Of a stretch of DNA of 15,179 bases, positions 1-7,032 are shown in pieces. Both the position numbers and the translations under genes were made by a program. Origin of the DNA: Bacillota bacterium (GTDB taxonomy: Bacteria; Bacillota; Limnochordia; Darwinibacteriales; DTU012); NCBI GenBank assembly GCA_012521805.1, contig JAAYLQ010000093.1:1-15179 (forward strand), in the 5' to 3' direction. Position 1 is the first letter of the stretch. The number at the start of each line of letters is the position of its first letter. The notes under the pieces are model-generated. The model did not search any database. It was given only the letters and a program-made list of their open reading frames with translations, and was not told where the DNA came from.

Positions 1-6
1 CAAATC

Positions 7-93
7 CTAGTTTACCACAAAAAATAGGGGTTGTCAACTGCTAATATTTTATGAAATTTACCTAGAAGCATTTATTACTAGTTTACCACAAAA
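7..93. repeat. 16-nt direct repeat pair over the two -10 boxes
   Basis: CTAGTTTACCACAAAA is present exactly at 7-22 and again at 78-93, in the same relation to both candidate -10 boxes. A 10-bp inverted repeat frames the arrangement: TAGGGGTTGT at 25-34 and its complement at 106-115, each arm overlapping one of the -35 boxes. This looks like a regulatory region with repeated operator sites for an unidentified regulator. Confidence 0.55.
9..37 (-). promoter_or_regulatory. Promoter P1 directed out of the left edge
   Basis: On the minus strand there is a consensus -35 box TTGACA (32-37), a 17-nt spacer and a -10 box TAAACT (9-14). TGG directly precedes the -10, giving an extended -10. Transcription would start at about position 1 and run out of the window, so the target gene is not visible. 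The -10 and the adjacent spacer lie inside a 16-nt sequence that is repeated 71 bp upstream. Confidence 0.6.
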
Positions 94-109
94 GTAATAG
101 GCAAAACAA
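80..109 (-). promoter_or_regulatory. Second promoter-like copy P2 upstream of P1
   Basis: The same minus-strand sequence TGGTAAACT recurs here (-10 at 80-85), with a weaker -35 TTGTTT (104-109) at an 18-nt spacing. It begins about 20 nt downstream of the aldo/keto reductase stop codon. It could be a real tandem promoter, or a repeated operator copy that only looks like one. Confidence 0.4.
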
Positions 110-128
110 CCCCTAACAGCGAAAAATC

Positions 129-1076
129 CTAAGCGGGAAACAACTCCTCGATCTGTTCTATTACCTCCGGATTTAACCGCACTTCGGTTGCTCCAGCATT
201 CTCCACAATTTGTTCTGGACGGCTGGCCCCAACTAATGCGCTGACAATACCGGGCTTATGCAGAACCCAGGCTAGTGCCAGCTGTGCTGTGGAAACGCCA
301 ATATCCTCTGCTATAGCTGTAAGTTTATTAACGCGATCAATTACATCTTTAGTAATATATCCCTTGATCCACTGGTTGATGTCCTCATTTGCAGCCCGGC
401 TGTCCTCCGGAATTACCTCGCCTTGGTACTTGCCAGTTAATACTCCCTGCTGTAGCGGCGAGAATACAACCTGCCCAATACCATATTTCTGACTTACAGG
501 AATGATTTCTTTTTCGATCCCGCGATTCAATAAGCTGTACCGGGGCTGGTTAACAACGATTCGATCGAGTAATTTACTGTCAGCCACCGCTACAGCTTCC
601 TCGATTTGTGCTGCAGTCCATTCGCTGACGCCGGCGTAAAGGATTTTACCCTGCCGAATCAAATCATCAATCGCCCGCAGTGTTTCCTCTACCGGGGTGT
701 CAGGATCGTAGCGGTGGCAGTAAAAAATATCGACATAATCCAACTGCATCCGCCTAAGACTGCCGTGCAGCTGTTCCATAATGTGCTTGCGCGATAAACC
801 TCGATCATTGGGTCCATCACCCATCGGGAAAAATGCCTTTGTGGTAATTACATAAGACTCCCGGGGATATGAACGAAGAGCTCTGGCCATAACCCGCTCT
901 CCCTCACCCTGTTCATAAACATTAGCCGAATCAAAAAAGTTGATCCCTAAATCATATGCTTGCTTAATTGTTCTTTCTGCAGTATCAGATTCTACGCTTT
1001 TACCATATGTCAACCAACTGCCTAAACTGATCTCACTAACTTTCAGACCACTGCGGCCTAAACGCCGGTATTTCAT
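129..1076 (-). CDS. Aldo/keto reductase (Kv-beta/YghZ-like AKR)
   Basis: A 315-residue cytoplasmic NADPH-dependent oxidoreductase that reduces aldehydes or ketones; the physiological substrate is not evident. The N-terminus (YRRLGRSGLKVSEISLG) is typical of the AKR family. The catalytic tetrad of the (beta/alpha)8 barrel is complete: D49 and Y54 (FDSANVYEQGEGE), K80 (ITTKAF) and H121 (FYCHRYD). The C-terminal cofactor loop is seen around VSALVGASRPEQI. The ATG at 1074-1076 has an AGGAGG site 8-9 nt upstream. The gene begins 17 nt after the histidine-kinase stop with no promoter or terminator between, so it is probably the last gene of the nusGII-phoP-phoR transcript. No terminator is visible after it. 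The family is sure; an exact role is not. Confidence 0.92.
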   Translation of the reverse strand: MKYRRLGRSGLKVSEISLGSWLTYGKSVESDTAERTIKQAYDLGINFFDSANVYEQGEGERVMARALRSYPRESYVITTKAFFPMGDGPNDRGLSRKHIMEQLHGSLRRMQLDYVDIFYCHRYDPDTPVEETLRAIDDLIRQGKILYAGVSEWTAAQIEEAVAVADSKLLDRIVVNQPRYSLLNRGIEKEIIPVSQKYGIGQVVFSPLQQGVLTGKYQGEVIPEDSRAANEDINQWIKGYITKDVIDRVNKLTAIAEDIGVSTAQLALAWVLHKPGIVSALVGASRPEQIVENAGATEVRLNPEVIEQIEELFPA

Positions 1077-1093
1077 GGTAAAATCCTCCTTTT

Positions 1094-2830
1094 TTATTTA
1101 ACCAGTTTCAAGGTAAACTTAACCCTGGTTCCTTCGCCAAATTCACTTTCAGCCCATATTTTACCATTATGCCGGTCAATAATGTGTTTCACAATCGATA
1201 AGCCCAATCCGGTGCCGCCCTGGTGCCGGGAGCGACCTTTATCAACACGATAAAAACGCTCAAAAATCCGATCGAGATGATCGCTGGGAATGCCGAAGCC
1301 TGTATCATTCACACTGATGCAGGCTGTTCCATCTTCAACAGCCGCATCGACCCAAACACGGCCGCCTTCTTTATTGTACTTAATCGCATTGTCAATAAGG
1401 TTAACGCTAACCTGACGCAGAAGTTTAGGATCGCCAAGTACAATAATATCATCCAGTTTATTTTCAACAACTATCTCTTTCTGCTCAGCCTTACTGCTCA
1501 GCACTGTAATTGTATCTTCAAAGATTTTCCTGATATTTACCGGCTCGAAAATCAGCTTTTGTTTTCTGTTTTCAATTTTAGTTAAATCCAGCAGATCGTT
1601 AATCAGAGTAATCATACGGTCTGTTTCCCCATTAACAATCGTGAGGAAGCGTTCAACCAGCGCTGCGTCATTGGTTTTACCATTAAGAATTGTTTCCACA
1701 AAACCTTTAATGCTGGTTAAAGGTGTTCTAAGCTCATGGGAGACATTTGCGACAAATTCCTTACGCATGCTTTCCAAACGCCGCAGCTCAGTAACATCCC
1801 TCAGCACAATCACCGCACCAATTGTTTCACTATTCTCATCCTCTAAGGGACTGCTGGTAACTGCTATAGTGCGGCGGCTGGAAGGATAAAGCTTTATCTC
1901 AGTCTCAATTGATTTGCTGGTTGCCAGCGTATCCGCCACAACTTCAACTAACTGATAGCTTTGAATTACCTCAATCAGATCTTTGCCAATCAAACTTTCC
2001 TCAGCTTCATTGATCAGCTCTGCCATACTGCGGTTAGCTAAGATCACCTTATAATTAGAATCAACAGCTAACACACCCTCCCCCATACTGGTTAAAATGG
2101 CATTAAGCTTGTTTTCCCGGTCATGGATCGTTTGAAACATTTCTTCCAGAGTCTGGGAAAGCTCGTTAAAGGCACGGCTTAACTGACCGATCTCATCTGT
2201 ACTGCGGACTAAAACCCGCCTGCTGAAATCCCCAACCTGGAGCTGCTTTGTTATATCAAGCATTGCTTCAAGCGGCTCAGTAATATTCTTATTGACATAA
2301 TATGCAACGCTAAAAGCCAGCAAACCCATCATTCCGGTTAGGGCTAGTGGCACCTTAGTTAAAAAGGCAAGCGGCGCTGTTATTTCATCAGTTGTGGTGG
2401 CAACCCTGATAACTCCCCAGGCACGGGGCAGGGCTACATACAAAATATCCTGATCAGAAAACTCACTAGGTCTTCTAGCAGTACCAACCTCACCTTTCAG
2501 AGCCTGCTGAAATTCTGGATTTTGGTATACATTAGCTAACGACCTGGTAGGATAAACAGAGTCAGCAACCACATTCCCATTAAAATCTATCACTGAAATT
2601 CTGCGGTTAATCCTTATACCTAGCTGTGTAATATCTTCCTGTATAAGCCGATGAGGCGAGTTTTCCAACCAATAACCAACCAGTTCAGCATCGGATATTA
2701 AATCTACAAACAAATTGTTTATTAAAGTATTTGATGCAAACCGCATAACAAAAAACGTGGTAACCCCCATGCTGAGCAAGGTTACCACTAATACTAGACC
2801 GGTTAGTTTAAGGAGCAGTGGCCGCTGCAA
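1094..2830 (-). CDS. phoR: PhoR-type sensor histidine kinase
   Basis: A 578-residue membrane sensor kinase that autophosphorylates and passes phosphate to the response regulator encoded just upstream. Order of parts: TM1 about 8-29, an extracytoplasmic sensor region 30-155, TM2 about 159-179, HAMP about 180-232, PAS about 238-345, then HisKA with the H-box SHELRTP (H365), and a HATPase domain with N-box NLIDNAIKYN (N481), G1 NDTGFGIP (D509), F-box FERFYR and G2 GGTGLGLS. All catalytic motifs are intact. The start is a TTG one nucleotide after the phoP stop, with GGGGG inside the end of phoP as ribosome binding site, so translation is probably coupled. The architecture matches PhoR; WalK-like or other extracytoplasmic-sensing kinases share it, so the phosphate signal is inferred, not shown. 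Confidence 0.9.
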   Translation of the reverse strand: MQRPLLLKLTGLVLVVTLLSMGVTTFFVMRFASNTLINNLFVDLISDAELVGYWLENSPHRLIQEDITQLGIRINRRISVIDFNGNVVADSVYPTRSLANVYQNPEFQQALKGEVGTARRPSEFSDQDILYVALPRAWGVIRVATTTDEITAPLAFLTKVPLALTGMMGLLAFSVAYYVNKNITEPLEAMLDITKQLQVGDFSRRVLVRSTDEIGQLSRAFNELSQTLEEMFQTIHDRENKLNAILTSMGEGVLAVDSNYKVILANRSMAELINEAEESLIGKDLIEVIQSYQLVEVVADTLATSKSIETEIKLYPSSRRTIAVTSSPLEDENSETIGAVIVLRDVTELRRLESMRKEFVANVSHELRTPLTSIKGFVETILNGKTNDAALVERFLTIVNGETDRMITLINDLLDLTKIENRKQKLIFEPVNIRKIFEDTITVLSSKAEQKEIVVENKLDDIIVLGDPKLLRQVSVNLIDNAIKYNKEGGRVWVDAAVEDGTACISVNDTGFGIPSDHLDRIFERFYRVDKGRSRHQGGTGLGLSIVKHIIDRHNGKIWAESEFGEGTRVKFTLKLVK

Positions 2831-2831
2831 C

Positions 2832-3512
2832 CTAATTCCCCCTCAATTTGTAACCGACACCGTGAATAGTCTCGATCCGTTCTTCTCCTTCTGGTCCTAG
2901 TTTTCTGCGCAGGTGACGGATGTGAACATCCACTGTACGGGTTTCACCTTCGTATTCATAACCCCAAACTTTCTGCAGTAAAAACTCTCTGGTAAGTACT
3001 TTTCCCGCATTCTGCATAAAGATATGCAGCAGATCAAACTCTTTACGGGTTAACTCTACCGGCTGTCCCTTAACCAAGACTTCCCGGGTTCCCACCTTCA
3101 TAAAAATGGAACCAACTGTGAATTCATCAATTTCTTCATCATCTTGCCCACTGGAACGGCGCAGGACGGCCTTAATCCGAGCAACTAGTTCAAGAGGACT
3201 GAAGGGTTTGGTTATATAATCATCTGCACCCAACTCTAATCCCAAAACACGCTCTAATTCGGTTTCTTTAGCTGTGAGCATAATGATCGGAGTGTTGCTG
3301 GTTTTTCTAATTGCTTTGCAGACATCATATCCATCTTTACCAGGCAGCATTAAATCTAATACAATCAGATCAGGTTTATTTGCCTCAAACATCTCCAAAG
3401 CAGCTATACCGTTGTCTGCTATTTCTACTTCAAAACCTGCTTGTTCCAAGTTAAACTTAATGAGTTCCTGAATAGGGACTTCGTCATCAACAACTAAAAT
3501 TCGTTGCCTCAT
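2832..3512 (-). CDS. phoP: PhoP-type (OmpR family) response regulator
   Basis: A 226-residue DNA-binding transcription regulator, partner of the adjacent kinase. Receiver domain 1-120: acidic pocket D9/D10, phosphoacceptor D53 (VLDLMLPGKDG), T80 (MLTAKE) and K102 (YITKPFSP). The C-terminal winged helix is typical of OmpR/PhoB proteins (TREFLLQKVWGYEYEG, then VDVHIRHLRRKLG). I chose the ATG at 3510-3512, preceded by AAAGGGGTGA at a good distance, rather than an in-frame TTG 27 nt further upstream that abuts the previous stop and has no ribosome binding site. It is 27 nt downstream of the NusG-domain-II gene and 1 nt before phoR, so these form one transcription unit. PhoP is the likely name; other OmpR-family regulators look alike. 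Confidence 0.92.
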   Translation of the reverse strand: MRQRILVVDDEVPIQELIKFNLEQAGFEVEIADNGIAALEMFEANKPDLIVLDLMLPGKDGYDVCKAIRKTSNTPIIMLTAKETELERVLGLELGADDYITKPFSPLELVARIKAVLRRSSGQDDEEIDEFTVGSIFMKVGTREVLVKGQPVELTRKEFDLLHIFMQNAGKVLTREFLLQKVWGYEYEGETRTVDVHIRHLRRKLGPEGEERIETIHGVGYKLRGN

Positions 3513-3539
3513 ATTTTCACCCCTTTGTATATTCTCCAA

Positions 3540-3917
3540 TTAATATGCAACCCCATCGAGCCCCAAATCTGCTGATTCATTGGCAATTCTGATAATCATC
3601 TTATGGGGTAGGCACACAATTGTCTGACCGATAGTTTTTATCCATCCAAAGCGGACACAAGTTTGATCGGGGCAATCTGCTTCAACAACCCTGATGCTTC
3701 CATCAGCAACTTCAAGAACATTATACCCATAATCGGTTTCTACTCTATAGCCATCCACATCAACTGTGAGATCAAACTTTTCTAATATCTGTCCATCTAT
3801 CTCAACCACAGCAATATCTCCAGAAACTTTCGAGCGGAAAAAATTATTATAGAGCATAAAAAACCCTATAAGCATCAATACGACGAATATAAGCAGATCT
3901 CCTTTTCTAATCCTCAT
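3540..3917 (-). CDS. NusG domain II-containing membrane-anchored protein
   Basis: A 125-residue protein with one N-terminal membrane segment (about 8-24) and an extracytoplasmic domain that matches the NusG domain II family (DUF1312) common in Bacillota. Its hallmark is CPDQTCVRFGWI (C82, C87) followed by IVCLPHKMIIRI (C102). The function of this family is not established; it is not the transcription factor NusG itself, as the NGN and KOW-factor context is missing. Members are often seen near redox or flavin-transfer genes elsewhere, but here it leads the phoP-phoR-AKR run. The ATG at 3915-3917 has AAAGGGG 7 nt upstream. That ribosome binding site starts only about 3 nt after the T-tract of the tRNA terminator, leaving no room for a promoter between. 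Confidence 0.85.
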   Translation of the reverse strand: MRIRKGDLLIFVVLMLIGFFMLYNNFFRSKVSGDIAVVEIDGQILEKFDLTVDVDGYRVETDYGYNVLEVADGSIRVVEADCPDQTCVRFGWIKTIGQTIVCLPHKMIIRIANESADLGLDGVAY

Positions 3918-3933
3918 AATATTGCCCCTTTAT

Positions 3934-3969
3934 AAAAAAACCCTTTCTTTTGAAAAAGAAAAGGGTTTC
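3934..3969 (-). terminator. Terminator of the tRNA-Ser gene
   Basis: On the minus strand AAACCCTTT and AAAGGGTTT form a stem, extended by TCTT/AAGA, and are followed directly by a run of seven T (complement of 3934-3940). It begins 17 nt after the tRNA 3' end and lies just upstream of the ribosome binding site of the NusG-domain-II gene, so it may also set read-through into the phoPR run. Confidence 0.8.
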
Positions 3970-3985
3970 AGCTCAATTATAATCC

Positions 3986-4075
3986 TGGCGGAGGGGGTGG
4001 GATTCGAACCCACGGAGGGCGTGAACCCTCGACGGTTTTCAAGACCGCTCCATTCGTCCGCTCTGGCACCCCTCC
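3986..4075 (-). tRNA. tRNA-Ser (anticodon UGA)
   Basis: A 90-nt class II tRNA. The acceptor stem GGAGGGG pairs with CCCCTCC, followed by discriminator G and encoded CCA (3986-3988). The anticodon loop reads CTTGAAA with TGA as anticodon, which reads UCA and related serine codons. The long variable arm TCGAGGGTTCACGCCCTCC is typical of serine tRNAs, and the T arm has GGTTCGAATCC. The gene has its own promoter and terminator and sits directly downstream of serS. Confidence 0.97.
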
Positions 4076-4086
4076 ACACAAAGACT

Positions 4087-4115
4087 ATTATACCTTAAAA
4101 CAAGTCTTTTAACAA
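4087..4115 (-). promoter_or_regulatory. Promoter of tRNA-Ser
   Basis: Minus-strand -35 TTGTTA (4110-4115), a 17-nt spacer and a perfect -10 TATAAT (4087-4092). The start site would be about 4-6 nt upstream of the mature tRNA 5' end at 4075. The promoter fills the 48-nt gap between serS and the tRNA. Confidence 0.75.
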
Positions 4116-4123
4116 GTTGTTTT

Positions 4124-5395
4124 TCAGCTAATTTTTTCTAACCCCTGCATATAAGGACGCAGAACCTCTGGAATTATAATTGAACCATCCTCTTGCTGGT
4201 AATTCTCTATAACGGCAGCCAAGCAGCGTCCAATCGCTACACCAGAGCCATTCAAAGTATGCACAAATTCTGGTTTTGCCCCCGGCTCAGAACGATAGCG
4301 AATGTTAGCCCTTCTTGCTTGGAAAGCCTCGAAGTTACTGCAGGAAGAAATCTCCACATACCTTCCATAGCTCGGCATCCAAACCTCAAGATCTAATTTT
4401 TTCGCAGCTGTAAAGCCTAAATCAGCTGTACACATTTGTGTTACCCGATAGGGCAGACCCAATCTCTGCAGTATGGTTTCTGCGTCAGCTACTAATTTAT
4501 CCAGTTCTTCATATGAGCTCTCTGGCTTGACAAACTTAACTAACTCCACTTTATTAAATTGATGAACGCGAATTACACCACGGGTATCCCGACCGTAAGC
4601 ACCAGCTTCAGAACGGAAACAGGCAGAATAAGCCACATGATACAGCGGCAGCTGATCACCGTCTAAAATCTCATCTCGGTACAGGTTTGTAACTGGTACT
4701 TCTGCTGTTGGAATCAAATAGTAATCCAGATCTTCAAGCTTAAACATATCTTCGCCAAACTTTGGCAGCTGACCAGTTCCGATTGCGCTGTCCTTGTTGG
4801 CAATAAACGGCGGAAAAACTTCTGTATACCCATGCTCCGCTGTATGGACATCAAGCATAAAATTGACTAAAGCTCGTTCAAGGCGAGCGCCGAGGCCTTT
4901 GAGAAAATAGAAGCGGGTTCCGGTGACCTTGGCACCGCGGTCAAAATCAATGATATCAAGATCGACACCTAAATCCCAGTGCGGTTTCGGCTCGAAACCG
5001 AAACTCTGCGGTTCACCCCACCGCCGAATCTCCTTGTTATCTTCCTCACCAGCGCCAACATGCACCGACTCATGGGGGATGTTGGGAATGCGCAGCTGGC
5101 GATCGCGCAGCTGTTCATCAATGACACGCAGCTGTTCATCATATTCCTTAATCGTTTGTGAAACAACTTTCATCTCTTCAATCAGCGCACTGGCATCCTG
5201 CTTTTCGCGCTTTAACTTAGCTACCTGGTCCGATACCGCATTGCGCTTCGCTTTTAACTGCTCTACTTCGGTAAGCAGAGCACGTCTCTGCTCATCTAAT
5301 TCTAACAATTCATCGAGAGGTGCTTCTTCGCCCCTGTTCTTCAGCATTTCCCTTACTAACTCGGGGTTCTGCCTGATATAGCGTAAATCTAACAT
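4124..5395 (-). CDS. serS: Serine--tRNA ligase
   Basis: A 423-residue class II aminoacyl-tRNA synthetase that activates serine with ATP and charges tRNA-Ser; the dimer works in the cytoplasm. The N-terminal tRNA-binding arm is a charged helical coiled coil (about 27-100). The catalytic core carries TAE (230-232), motif 2 (FRSEAGAYGRDTRG with the following VHQFNKVE, 260-284) and motif 3 (GSGVAIGRCLAAVIENYQ, 383-400, with R390). The length is typical for bacterial SerRS. The ATG at 5393-5395 has AAAGGAGG about 8 nt upstream. A serine-specific T-box leader precedes the gene, so its expression should rise when tRNA-Ser is uncharged. A tRNA-Ser gene follows 48 nt downstream. Nothing abnormal is seen. 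Confidence 0.98.
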   Translation of the reverse strand: MLDLRYIRQNPELVREMLKNRGEEAPLDELLELDEQRRALLTEVEQLKAKRNAVSDQVAKLKREKQDASALIEEMKVVSQTIKEYDEQLRVIDEQLRDRQLRIPNIPHESVHVGAGEEDNKEIRRWGEPQSFGFEPKPHWDLGVDLDIIDFDRGAKVTGTRFYFLKGLGARLERALVNFMLDVHTAEHGYTEVFPPFIANKDSAIGTGQLPKFGEDMFKLEDLDYYLIPTAEVPVTNLYRDEILDGDQLPLYHVAYSACFRSEAGAYGRDTRGVIRVHQFNKVELVKFVKPESSYEELDKLVADAETILQRLGLPYRVTQMCTADLGFTAAKKLDLEVWMPSYGRYVEISSCSNFEAFQARRANIRYRSEPGAKPEFVHTLNGSGVAIGRCLAAVIENYQQEDGSIIIPEVLRPYMQGLEKIS

Positions 5396-5428
5396 ACAAG
5401 CCCTCCTTTAATTTAGTATTTGCTCTAT

Positions 5429-5472
5429 AAAAACAAAAATCTCATCCCTATTCGCATTAGGGACGAGATTTA
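5429..5472 (-). terminator. Regulated terminator of the serS T-box
   Basis: On the minus strand AATCTCGTCCCTA pairs with TAGGGATGAGATT (13 bp with one G-U pair, loop ATGCGAA), followed by TTTTTGTTTTT. It lies just after the T-box sequence, so the antiterminator and terminator are alternative folds. Confidence 0.88.
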
Positions 5473-5678
5473 CCCGCGTTGCCACCCTTTTTGATTAGCA
5501 TCAAAATACTAATCCCCTCAAACAGCGCTAACGGGCTTACCCGAAGAAGTTACACTCGTCGTTTCCTTCCCAGCTCATAGGGGTGGACCTTGGTATAAGT
5601 TGACCAATTCGCACCAACCATTGGCTCTCTGCACAACTTTTTTTACCAATTTGTTCCCTATATCGCTTTTACATATCC
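5429..5678 (-). promoter_or_regulatory. T-box leader of serS (specifier UCC)
   Basis: The RNA leader senses uncharged tRNA-Ser and prevents termination before serS. Seen on the minus strand: the GA-rich AGAGAG followed by the distal stem I (CCAAT/ATTGG) with loop GGTTGGTGCG; the specifier region GGTCCACCCC with UCC (serine) at 5585-5587; the T-box AGGGTGGCAACGCGGG at 5473-5488; and a terminator hairpin. The bulge sequence UGGC is complementary to GCCA, the 3' end (discriminator G plus CCA) seen in the tRNA-Ser of this window. The 5' end is set from the promoter and is approximate. Confidence 0.92.
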
Positions 5679-5684
5679 TAACAC

Positions 5685-5713
5685 ATTATATAATAATTTC
5701 CCTATAAAGGCAA
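5685..5713 (-). promoter_or_regulatory. Promoter of the T-box serS transcript
   Basis: Minus-strand -35 TTGCCT (5708-5713), a 17-nt spacer and a perfect -10 TATAAT (5685-5690). The start site would be near 5678, giving a leader of about 280 nt before the serS start codon. It lies right after the MFS gene stop codon, so serS is separated from the glyA-MFS unit. Confidence 0.8.
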
Positions 5714-5723
5714 GTCTCTAGGA

Positions 5724-7004
5724 TTAACCGCGGCTTTGGATCAGGGGATACCGCAAATCTTTAAACCGCATAGGTATATTAGTATCAGCATTCACTCGGG
5801 AGATTAACCATAATCCAAGTCCCCGGCCGACAAAAGATATTAAGAACAAATACTTCAGTCCAATAACCTCGGCTAAAAATCCTCCCGCTAAGGTTCCTCC
5901 AGCTACAGCAATACCCATAAGGGAATTGTAAACTCCTGCATACATTGAACGGCTGTCGTCTGGAGTAATTTCCAGCAGGAAGTTAAAAGCAGCAAGGTTA
6001 AACCCACCCCAGACAAATCCATTCCACAGGTTGATCACAATACCTGAGAGGGGATTAGGAGCGATAAACCATAAAAAGGGAATCACTACCGCACCTATTC
6101 CGGCCTTGACCATGATATTTTTTTGACCAAACTTATCTGTCAGTATTCCCCAGTATCTTTGGCAGAGAATAGTGGCTACTGTGCTGGCAGCTTGAACGTA
6201 TGCCCAATACTCAGCTGTTCCCTGCAAATCTTGTATAAAGTATACTGACACTAATGGGCTGATTAAATTCACGCCAACACTCCAGATAAAAGCTGCAAAA
6301 CAGTAATACGAAAAATTGCTGTTGGCTTTAATCAGTCCAGCAATTTGGCTGGGCCTGAACCTACGCTTCTCCCGCGGTTTTGCCGATTGAGGTTTGGAAT
6401 TTGGTTTCACCTGAATCTGCAGAAAAGCGATCAGCGAGAACATTCCCATGATAAATGCCAGCACAAACAGAATTTGATAATTTACTGGATAACTTAGAGC
6501 CAGTATGCGTCCGGCAGCAACTGTAGCTAATAATCCTGAACTGGAAATTATAATATTGCGGTTAGCATAATATCTGCCCCGCACCTGCTTGGGAACAACT
6601 TCTGCTTGAATCGCAGTCCATGCAGGAACTCCTACGTTAGCCCCAATAACCCTGAGGGTTGCTAAAATAATAACTGCAGGAACAGCCAGTTCAGCCCTTA
6701 CCAGAAAGGGAATGAAGGCAATGAGCACCCAGCACAAACGGTTGCTCAAAGCTCCAATAGTAATTAGGATCATTCTGTTCTTGATTCTATTTGCCAGTAT
6801 TCCATAAGGAATCTGGAGGATGTTGCCTAAAAAAGAAGGAAATGCATTTAACATACCGATTTGGGATGGAGTTGCGCCTAAAGACAGCGCAAACAACCCC
6901 AAAAACGGATTAGTTAAATGATCACTAATTGAAGCGAAAGCGCCATCAATTGAATTCATTTTCAGATTGCGCTTTACCTTAGAATCTACCACAGGGATAG
7001 GCAT
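5724..7004 (-). CDS. MFS transporter
   Basis: A 426-residue integral membrane protein of the major facilitator superfamily, with about 12 hydrophobic segments in two halves joined by a basic cytoplasmic loop (about 195-222, rich in K and R). The loop between segments 2 and 3 carries a motif-A-like sequence GILANRIKNRMIL (68-80), and the second half repeats it as GILTDKFGQKNIM. This supports proton- or solute-coupled transport; no substrate can be read from the sequence. The ATG at 7002-7004 has AAAGGGG about 10 nt upstream. It starts 28 nt after glyA with no terminator between, so it is probably co-transcribed with glyA. That proximity alone is not enough to propose a serine or glycine substrate. 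Confidence 0.88.
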   Translation of the reverse strand: MPIPVVDSKVKRNLKMNSIDGAFASISDHLTNPFLGLFALSLGATPSQIGMLNAFPSFLGNILQIPYGILANRIKNRMILITIGALSNRLCWVLIAFIPFLVRAELAVPAVIILATLRVIGANVGVPAWTAIQAEVVPKQVRGRYYANRNIIISSSGLLATVAAGRILALSYPVNYQILFVLAFIMGMFSLIAFLQIQVKPNSKPQSAKPREKRRFRPSQIAGLIKANSNFSYYCFAAFIWSVGVNLISPLVSVYFIQDLQGTAEYWAYVQAASTVATILCQRYWGILTDKFGQKNIMVKAGIGAVVIPFLWFIAPNPLSGIVINLWNGFVWGGFNLAAFNFLLEITPDDSRSMYAGVYNSLMGIAVAGGTLAGGFLAEVIGLKYLFLISFVGRGLGLWLISRVNADTNIPMRFKDLRYPLIQSRG

Positions 7005-7032
7005 TCACAGATTACCCCTTTATCCACTAAAA

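Noticed and set aside
3513..3539. Upstream TTG start for phoP (nine extra residues)
   Set aside because: No ribosome binding site before it; the internal ATG has AAAGGGGTGA at the right distance and gives the usual N-terminus of the family.
4081..4106. AAGACT/AGTCTT inverted repeat between serS and tRNA-Ser as a serS terminator
   Set aside because: Only 6 bp with a 16-nt loop, no T-tract, and it overlaps the clear tRNA promoter.
4923..5381. A 152-codon plus-strand open frame opposite serS, and similar long frames opposite phoR (1223-1585), gnd (9369-9680) and ychF (11626-11853)
   Set aside because: All lie fully inside well-supported genes on the other strand, have serine- or cysteine-rich shadow-like translations, and lack a ribosome binding site and family resemblance.
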